From contig OX637404.1 in NCBI GenBank assembly GCA_951799425.1, positions 17,818,045-17,882,044 of the forward strand: a DNA stretch of 64,000 bases, read 5' to 3'. Below the pieces are notes generated by a model. It was not told the origin of the DNA, did not search any database, and saw nothing but the letters and a program-made list of their open reading frames with translations. The stretch comes from Ilex aquifolium. Its lineage: Eukaryota; Streptophyta; Magnoliopsida; Aquifoliales; Aquifoliaceae. Position 1 is the stretch's first letter, and each line of letters starts with the position of its first letter. This document shows positions 57,600 to 64,000 of this stretch, in pieces. Made by a program: the position numbers and the translations under genes.

Positions 57600-60500
57600 T
57601 TATTTGATTTAGGAGCTAGTGTGAACTTGCTCCCTTATTCAGTATATGAACAATTAGGGTTAGGGGAGTTAAAACCTACCTCAGTCACGCTTCAATTAGC
57701 TGATCGATCTGTGAAGATACCTAGGAGTATGGTGGAAGATGTTTTAGTACAGGTTGATACATTTTACTTCCCTGTGGATTTCATAATTCTGGATACTCAA
57801 CCTGTGTTAAACACTAATGCTCAAATTCCTGTTATATTAGGCAGACTATTCCTAACAACTTCAAATGCTTTAATTAATTTGCAGGAATGGTGTGATGAAG
57901 TTAACTTTTGGGAATATGACATTAGAGCTCAATATTTTTAATGTGTGCAAACAACCGGGGAATGTTGATGAGGATATGCATGAAATTAATATGATTGAGT
58001 CTCTTGTTCCAAACAGAGTACATGATTCTTCTGTATTAGACCCACTTGAAGCATATTTGTTGGAACAATCTCCTTTGTTAGAGACAGAGGAAAATAATTC
58101 TGTGATTGCTGCTTTGACTGATCTGTTGGATTCTTCACAGGTACTTGAAATAAGAGAGTTGAGACAGAAATTTGAGGAGCTCCCACCAAGAACCAATTCA
58201 CCAATCCCATCTAGTATTAAAGCTCCCAAGCTTGAATTGAAGCAATTACCGGTAGAGTTGAAGTATGCATTCTTGGGAGATGATGAAACGTATCCGGTAA
58301 TCCTTTCTTCCCAGTTAAATTCGGCACAAGAAGGTATGTTGCTACAACTTTTTCGGAAGCATAGGAATGCTATAGGTTGGACATTAGCTGATATAAAAGG
58401 AATTAGTCCATTGGTGTGCACTCATAAGATTTATTTGGAGGATAATGCTAAAACATCTAGGGAGATGCAACGCAGACTAAATCCACATATGAAAGAAGTT
58501 GTAAGGAATGAAGTGCTAAAATTGTTAGATGTAGGAATAATTTACCCTATTTCAGACAGTAAGTGGGTAAGTCCTACACAGGTAGTTCCTAAAAAGTCTG
58601 GAGTCACTGTAGTTGCTAATGAGAATAATGAACTTGTACCAACTAGGACAGTCACTGGTTGGAGAATGTGCATTGACTACAGAAAATTAAATTCTGTAAC
58701 TAGAAAAGATCACTTCCCTTTACCTTTTATGGATCAAATTTTAGAAAGGGTAGTATCGCATCTGTACTACTATTTTTTAGATGGCTATTCAGGATATAAC
58801 CAGATTGAAATTGCCCTAGAAGACCAAGAGAAAACCACATTTACTTGCCCTTTTGGTACTTTTGCGTATCGAAGGATGCCCTTTGGACTTTGCAATGCAC
58901 CTGCGACCTTTCAAAGGTGCATGCTAAGTATTTTCAGTGACATGGTAGAGCGTTTTCTTGAAGTTTTCATGGATGATTTTACTGTCTTTGGTGATGCTTA
59001 TGATGAATGTTTGTCAAATTTAGAGAAAGTGCTTATACGATGTGAAGAAAAGAACCTTGTGCTTAATTGGGAAAAATGCCACTTTATGGTTCAAAAGGGA
59101 ATTGTTCTTGGTCACATTGTCTCATCTGAGGAAATTCAGGTAGATAGAGCTAAGATTGAATTAATTGCTAATTTACCTTCTCCCAAAACCCTTAAGGACA
59201 TTAGATCTTTCTTGGGTTATGTTGGTTTCTTTCGAAGATTTATAAAAGATTTTAGTTCTATATCTAGACCACTCTGCAATCTCCTAGGGAAAGATATACC
59301 TTTTGAGTGGGATGAGTTATGCTAAGAGGCTTTTGATAAGCTAAAAGACATGCTCATCACTGCTCCAATTATGCAACCGCCAAATTGGAGTCTTCCCTTT
59401 GAAATCATGTGTGATGCCAATAACTATACTGTAGGGACAGTTTTAGGGCAAAGGGATGAGAAAAAGCCACATGTCATTTACTATGCTAGTAGAACATTAA
59501 ACAATGCACAAATGAATTATTCTACCACAGAAAAGGAATTACTAGCAATAGTGTTTGCCCTGGACAAGTTTATGTCATACTTAGTAGGGTCACCTATTGT
59601 TATCTTCACAGACCACGCAGCTTTTAAATACTTATTAACTAAGAAGGATACTAAACCAAGACTATTAAGGTGGATCCTCTTACTCCAAGAATTTGATTTA
59701 ACTATTAAAGATAAAAAAAGAGTAGAGAATGTAGTGGCCGACCATTTGTCTAGACTTGTGAATGATAAGGCCATAGAGACAGTGCCGATCAAGGACACTT
59801 TCCCTGATGAACAATTGCTGGCAGTTTCTTCAATACCTTGGTTTGCTGATATTGTGAATTTTCTTGTTACAGGTAACATGCCACCAGCTTGGACCACATT
59901 GGATAGAAGGAAGTTCTTAGTTGAGGTTAGAAACTTTTTCTGAGATGACCTTTACCTTTTCAAATATTGTTCAGATCAGATTATTCGGAGATGTGTGCCT
60001 GATGATGAGGTAAGTAGCATTCTATCTTTTTGTCATTCAGGAGCATGTGGAGGCCATTTCTCTATGAAAAAGACCGCTACAAAGGTTTTGCAATGCGGTT
60101 TTTATTGGCCGACAGTTTTTAAAGATTCGTATAATTTTTGTAAGGTTTGCGAGCGATGTCAAAAATTAGGGGGATTAACCCGTAGAAATATGATGCCCTT
60201 GAACCCAATTTTGATAATAGAATTTTTTGACTGTTGGGGCATTGATTTCATGTGACATTTTCCTCCATCTTTTGGATATATGTACATTCTAGTAGCAGTA
60301 GATTATGTTTCTAAGTGGGTCGAAGCTATACCATGTCAGACAAATGATCATAAAGTTGTTTTGAAATTTTTAAAAGAAAATATTTTGTCTAGATTTGGTA
60401 TACCTCGGACAATTATCAGTGATGGAGGATTGCACTTCTGTAACAAACCTTTTGAAGCCTTAATGAAAAAATATGGAGTGACACATAATTTTGCATCCCC

Positions 60501-61128
60501 CTATCATCCACAGACAAGTGGTCAAGCGGAGCTAGCAAATAGGGAGATTTCATACATTATGAAAAAAACGGTTAACCCTGATCGTAAAGATTGGTCGTTA
60601 CGATTAATCGATACATTATGAGCATATCACACTGCATATAAAACCCCAATTGGCATGTCTCCGTATAGATTGGTATATGGAAAAGCTTGTCATTTACCTG
60701 TGGAACTAGAACATAAAGCATATTGGGCCATTAAGATGTTCAATTTTAGTTTTGACAAAGCTGACACCTTACGAAAATTACAACTAAATGAACTTGAGGA
60801 GATCCGGAATGAGGCATATGAGAATTCTCGAATTAGCAAAGAATGAATGAAGGTGTTCCATGACAAGAATATTTTGCGTAAAACCTTTACACCTGCACAG
60901 AAAGTTCTTCTTTATAATTCTAGATTACATGTCTTCAAAGGCAAGCTTCGGACTAGATGGAGTGGTCTGTATATTGTGAAAGAAGTGTTTCCCTATGGAA
61001 CAATTGAGATTGAAAATCCCAGCAATGGGAACAACTTTAAGGTTAACGGACAACGACTGAAACCGTTCTTGGAAGAATGTATAGTTGAAGTGGAATCCAT
61101 CGAACTGGTGGATCCCCACTACGAATGA
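57600..61128 (+). other. pol region of the Athila-like element (fossil)
   Basis: Order protease, reverse transcriptase, RNase H, integrase, which places it in Ty3/gypsy. Key motifs: DLGASVNLLP (protease); CIDYRKLNSVTRKDHFPLPF, LDGYSGYNQI and FMDDF (reverse transcriptase); [20 protein letters not shown] (RNase H); GACGGHFSMKKTATKVLQCG with the C..C of the zinc-binding domain, then FGIPRTIISDGG (integrase). It carries several breaks. No chromodomain follows, as expected for the Athila/Tat branch. Confidence 0.85.
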
Positions 61129-61513
61129 TTCCTCTCTAACAATTTTTGTGTATTTTAATGTATATTATTGTATAGTGTTTCTTTTATTTTTGGAAATATT
61201 GCAGATTCAAATGCACGATATAACCGCATCCGGTATGCTATTCTTTTCCCATATGTTGTTATATGCTTATTCATACATTGAGGACAATGTAAGTTTTTGA
61301 GTGGGGGGGGGGGGGGGAGGGGGGTAGGAGCATACTGATTGATCGATTGAGCGATATACTATGCACTTCTCTAAAAAAAAAATTTTTTTTTGGCTTTGTT
61401 AATATTTTTTTAGCCTTTAGGAATTTTTAGGAGTAGAATGTATCCACTTGGGAGAAAAGAGCTGAAAAAAGTGAAATTTTTCTAAGTATACAGGGATCAA
61501 CTCACTGGAAATC

Positions 61514-61724
61514 GCGTCCGGATGTGACCAAAGAGCCTGAACTCTCTGGAACACGCGTTCGGACGGAACTTCATCATGCGTTCGGACGGGAAGACCAAAC
61601 GTTTCAAATTCCATAGGCGCGTCCGGACGGGACTTAGTCATGCGTCCGGACGCGTGACTTTTAAGGCTAATTAAGGCGGTGGTTGAGGCGCTTCCGGACG
61701 GGATAACCCCATGCGTCCGGACGC
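61514..61724 (+). promoter_or_regulatory. Palindrome modules upstream of an internal TATA box
   Basis: GCGTCCGGACG-type sites start at 61514 (single), at 61555 and 61578, at 61619 and 61642, and at 61690 and 61713. All three pairs have the 23-bp spacing seen in the LTR. The first site follows ACTGGAA (61504) and the second CTGGAA (61546), as in the LTR modules. Confidence 0.7.
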
Positions 61725-61735
61725 GTGTGAAAAAC

Positions 61736-61743
61736 TATAAATA
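61736..61743 (+). promoter_or_regulatory. Internal TATA box in front of the third ORF
   Basis: TATAAATA in ACTATAAATAGAGGG, followed by a CT-rich leader and an ATG at 61834 with context GCCATGG. It sits about 12 bases after the last palindrome. Confidence 0.55.
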
Positions 61744-61833
61744 GAGGGAGGCCAGACGATTTGTTCTATTCTCTCTTCCCCTCTAGCCCATAGCACACTC
61801 TTCCATTCTCCACCGTTTTTAAAAGCCCCCGCC

Positions 61834-62925
61834 ATGGCACCTCCACAAGCGACCACAACGAAGAGACCTCGGGCTACCACTCAAGAGTCCCAAGACGAGG
61901 ATACCACATTCGACCCAATTCGCTTTGAAACCTTAGAGACCTGAGTCAGATTTTTTAAATATTACGCCAACAAGCCTATTGTCTGTGAGAGGAAAGTAGA
62001 ATATGAGGATTTCGCTCGTTTGGGAGTCCGAGACATTATCACTTCACGGAGGTGGGCTGGGTTTATGGGTAGGGAGTGATGAGTTATCCCTATCCTGACA
62101 CGGGAATTTTATAGTAATGCTGACGACTGTGGGAACGGAACATTCTGCACCTACGTTCGAGGGAAGCATATCAGAGTGGATGCCACAGCCATAGCTGGTT
62201 TGACTGGAATGCTTCAGGCCCGAGTCACCAATCCCGACTACCCTACGAATTACTCTGGAGATATAGTAGGACAGGCACTTCTGGGAGATGAGAGTTTTGT
62301 TTGGCCAGAGAGTCTTCGGTTCCTTCAGTAGGGAAACTTGACAAATAAATATAAGATTCTTAATCTGATATCAGTCTCTAATGTTTTTCCCCTGATGAGA
62401 AACAACCACATTTACCTTGATCGAGGCTGACTTCTATACGCTATGGGTACTGGAATGTCCATTGACCTCCCTTCCCTGATCTTTGCAGAGATGAGGCGAG
62501 CTATCGTGGACCCGAAGAAACCATCTCTTCCTTTTGCTGGCTTGGCTACAGCATTGTGTGAGCAAGCAGGAGTGGTGATCGACATCACTATGGAGCAGGC
62601 CAAGAAAATGGTGGTACTAAACTCTGGCTCCCTTTTGAAAAGTCAGAGTGTAGCCAGGCCAGTGCCAGGTTAGAGGGGTCTAGGTGGCGAGCAAGCAGCA
62701 CCTGAGGGGATGGCATCGGGGGAGGAGGACTGGGATCAGTTCCTCAATATTGATGAGGATTTTGAATTGCCAGTGGATGAGGATACTGATCCCAGGACTG
62801 ACAGGCAGATACTCTTTGAGCTGTTGAGAGGTCAGAGGGAGATGAGGAAAGAGATGAGGGAGTTGAGAGCTCAGATGAGGGGCTTAGGGCAAAGTTTTCA
62901 AAGTCAGGCAGGCCCTGCATCTTAA
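61834..62925 (+). other. Third ORF (env position) of the Athila-like element (fossil)
   Basis: After the start MAPPQATTTKRPRATT comes RFFKYYANKPIV, then YVRGKHIRVDATAIAGLTGM, the 'putative plant transposon protein' domain (Transposase_32-like) often found after pol in Athila/Tat elements, then an acidic stretch and a coiled-coil tail (LRGQREMRKEMRELRAQMRG). I see no signal peptide or membrane anchor, so this is not an obvious envelope protein. Function unknown. It carries a few breaks. Confidence 0.65.
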
Positions 62926-64000
62926 CATGTTTCTTCTAGGTCCCGAGTTGGATGTTTTTCTTGATTTTCTTTCAAGTCATCTGTAGAAATCAAAGCTATT
63001 TTGGGTAGTTTTTTGTTAGGCTTGATTTCTTTTATCTTTTGGGTTATGCATTGTATGAAAATTCTAAATATTATATGAAATGCATAGTTTGTTCAGTTGT
63101 GCTATCAAATATCTAAATAACATTTTTATACATAATTTGACACCACAATATAAAAATAATTTGCTTAGCTTTAAATTTGCAACTGTTTAAGCATCACATA
63201 GAACTTTATTCTATATTTTTGTATCTCATATCATGTTCTTATGAAAACTCACAATTTGTGCACTTTAGACTTTACCAAATTGAAATTTTGTTAGGTATTT
63301 TACCTTGAGAACTTGAAACATATAGTGGAGATGCATAAAAACCCTAGTGAGTTTTGATCCAATCTTTCTTGGAGGGTTATTTACATTTACTCAAAAGAAT
63401 TATTTCTTTCAGCTAATCTCCTTCAATAGTCTCATTATTTTTGTTTTGGTCAACACCAATATTGTGAATGATTACTTTACTTTAAATTATTTGCATGAGG
63501 TAGTGTGTTGTCAAGAACTCTTGAGATATGATTTTAGGCCATCTTTGATATTATTTGAGCCTAAACCTTATTCTTTGAATATTATTATCCCTAGAAGCCA
63601 TGATTGAGCCTTTGAAGAAAATTTTTATTTCTTATACCAAACATATAATAACCAAGCCAATGAAAAAAAAAAAATATCTTTTACCCTTGGTTATCCCGAG
63701 ATTGAGCTTTTATTGTTTATGTAATTTGGGAGATGTTGGTTAAGAAAAGATGAAAAAAAAAAAAAGAAAAAAAAGTTGAAAAGAAAGACAATAAGTCTAG
63801 CTGTGAAAAAAAAAACAGATTGAAAAAAAAAAGAGGGAAAAATAGCAAGCATGAGTTTTGAAAAAAATATGAGCAAGTGTTGTAATTTGTGCTTCTAAAT
63901 GATGGAGAATGAAAGGTTATGAAAAGAAGTCTGGTTGTGTAATGTACATGTTCTCTCGAGATAGTCTTTTGAATTCCTGAATATCATTCGTTTAAAAACC
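62926..64000 (+). other. 3' untranslated part of the Athila-like element
   Basis: AT-rich with several A runs (63662-63672, 63753-63773, 63806-63830). No gene and no LTR start were recognised before the window ends. Confidence 0.45.

Larger units (their letters stand above)
54400..64000 (+). mobile_element. Athila-lineage Ty3/gypsy retrotransposon, broken, runs off the window
   Basis: Fossil element reading left to right. Parts: 5' LTR portion (to about 55.46 kb), tRNA-Asp-type primer site, gag about 55.64-57.4 kb, protease about 57.6-57.9 kb (DLGASVNLLPYSVYEQLGLG), reverse transcriptase about 58.4-59.3 kb (LDGYSGYNQI, FMDDF), RNase H about 59.3-59.8 kb, integrase about 60.0-60.9 kb (VDYVSKWVEAI, SPYHPQTSGQAE), the motif ACATTGAGGACAATGT with a following G run (61275-61319), a third ORF about 61.83-62.93 kb and a long 3' untranslated stretch. 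The 3' LTR should lie beyond 64000. It has several breaks but keeps long open stretches, so it is younger than the chromovirus at 3.8 kb. The exact LTR start was not determined. Confidence 0.85.

Overview
The window is nuclear DNA of a flowering plant, very probably a eudicot and perhaps woody. It is AT-rich, has short phase-correct introns with plant-like GT/AG borders, and carries plant genes among dense transposable elements. No bacterial or organellar segment is visible.

Host genes. (1) 3167-12164 (+): the last five visible exons of the delta subunit of eIF2B. The N-terminal part is not visible and probably lies left of the window. Its largest intron is swollen to 6.7 kb by an old Ty3/gypsy chromovirus with a perfect 5-bp target duplication. 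(2) 13366-16607 (-): an intact three-coding-exon, 670-residue BED zinc-finger/hAT-transposase-derived protein, apparently a domesticated SLEEPER-type host gene, convergent with eIF2B-delta. (3) 28603-33079 (-): an intact four-exon, 201-residue universal-stress-protein-like gene whose introns hold several miniature transposons.

Mobile DNA. At 19.6-21.1 kb three miniature elements stand in a row; two of them share one target site. At 21257-26194 lies a Mutator-like element (MULE) with inverted ends of about 230 bp and a perfect 9-bp target duplication. It has two convergent genes: a four-exon transposase (two in-frame stops) and an intact small GRF zinc-finger protein with a C-terminal membrane segment, placed as mudrB is placed in MuDR. 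Several miniature elements elsewhere in the window share this MULE's terminal sequence. Further right are a retroposed 5S rRNA copy (27.7 kb), a tRNA-type SINE inside a miniature element (35.7 kb), a GGT/GAT-rich minisatellite (37.1-37.7 kb), a three-layer nest (40.3-41.8 kb), a broken Ty1/copia element (42.3-46.2 kb), a LINE RNase H fragment (47.2 kb) and a broken gypsy-type gene-like locus with a 42-bp coiled-coil repeat (49.5-53.6 kb).

The right end (about 54.4-64.0 kb) is an Athila-lineage Ty3/gypsy element: LTR part, tRNA-Asp-type primer site, gag, protease, reverse transcriptase, RNase H, integrase and a third ORF. Its 3' LTR is not in view. Its most striking feature is a paired CG-rich palindrome with a constant 23-bp start-to-start spacing. 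It occurs twice upstream of the LTR TATA box and three times, plus one unpaired site, upstream of a second TATA box in front of the third ORF. This suggests that one control module was duplicated to drive two promoters of a single retroelement.
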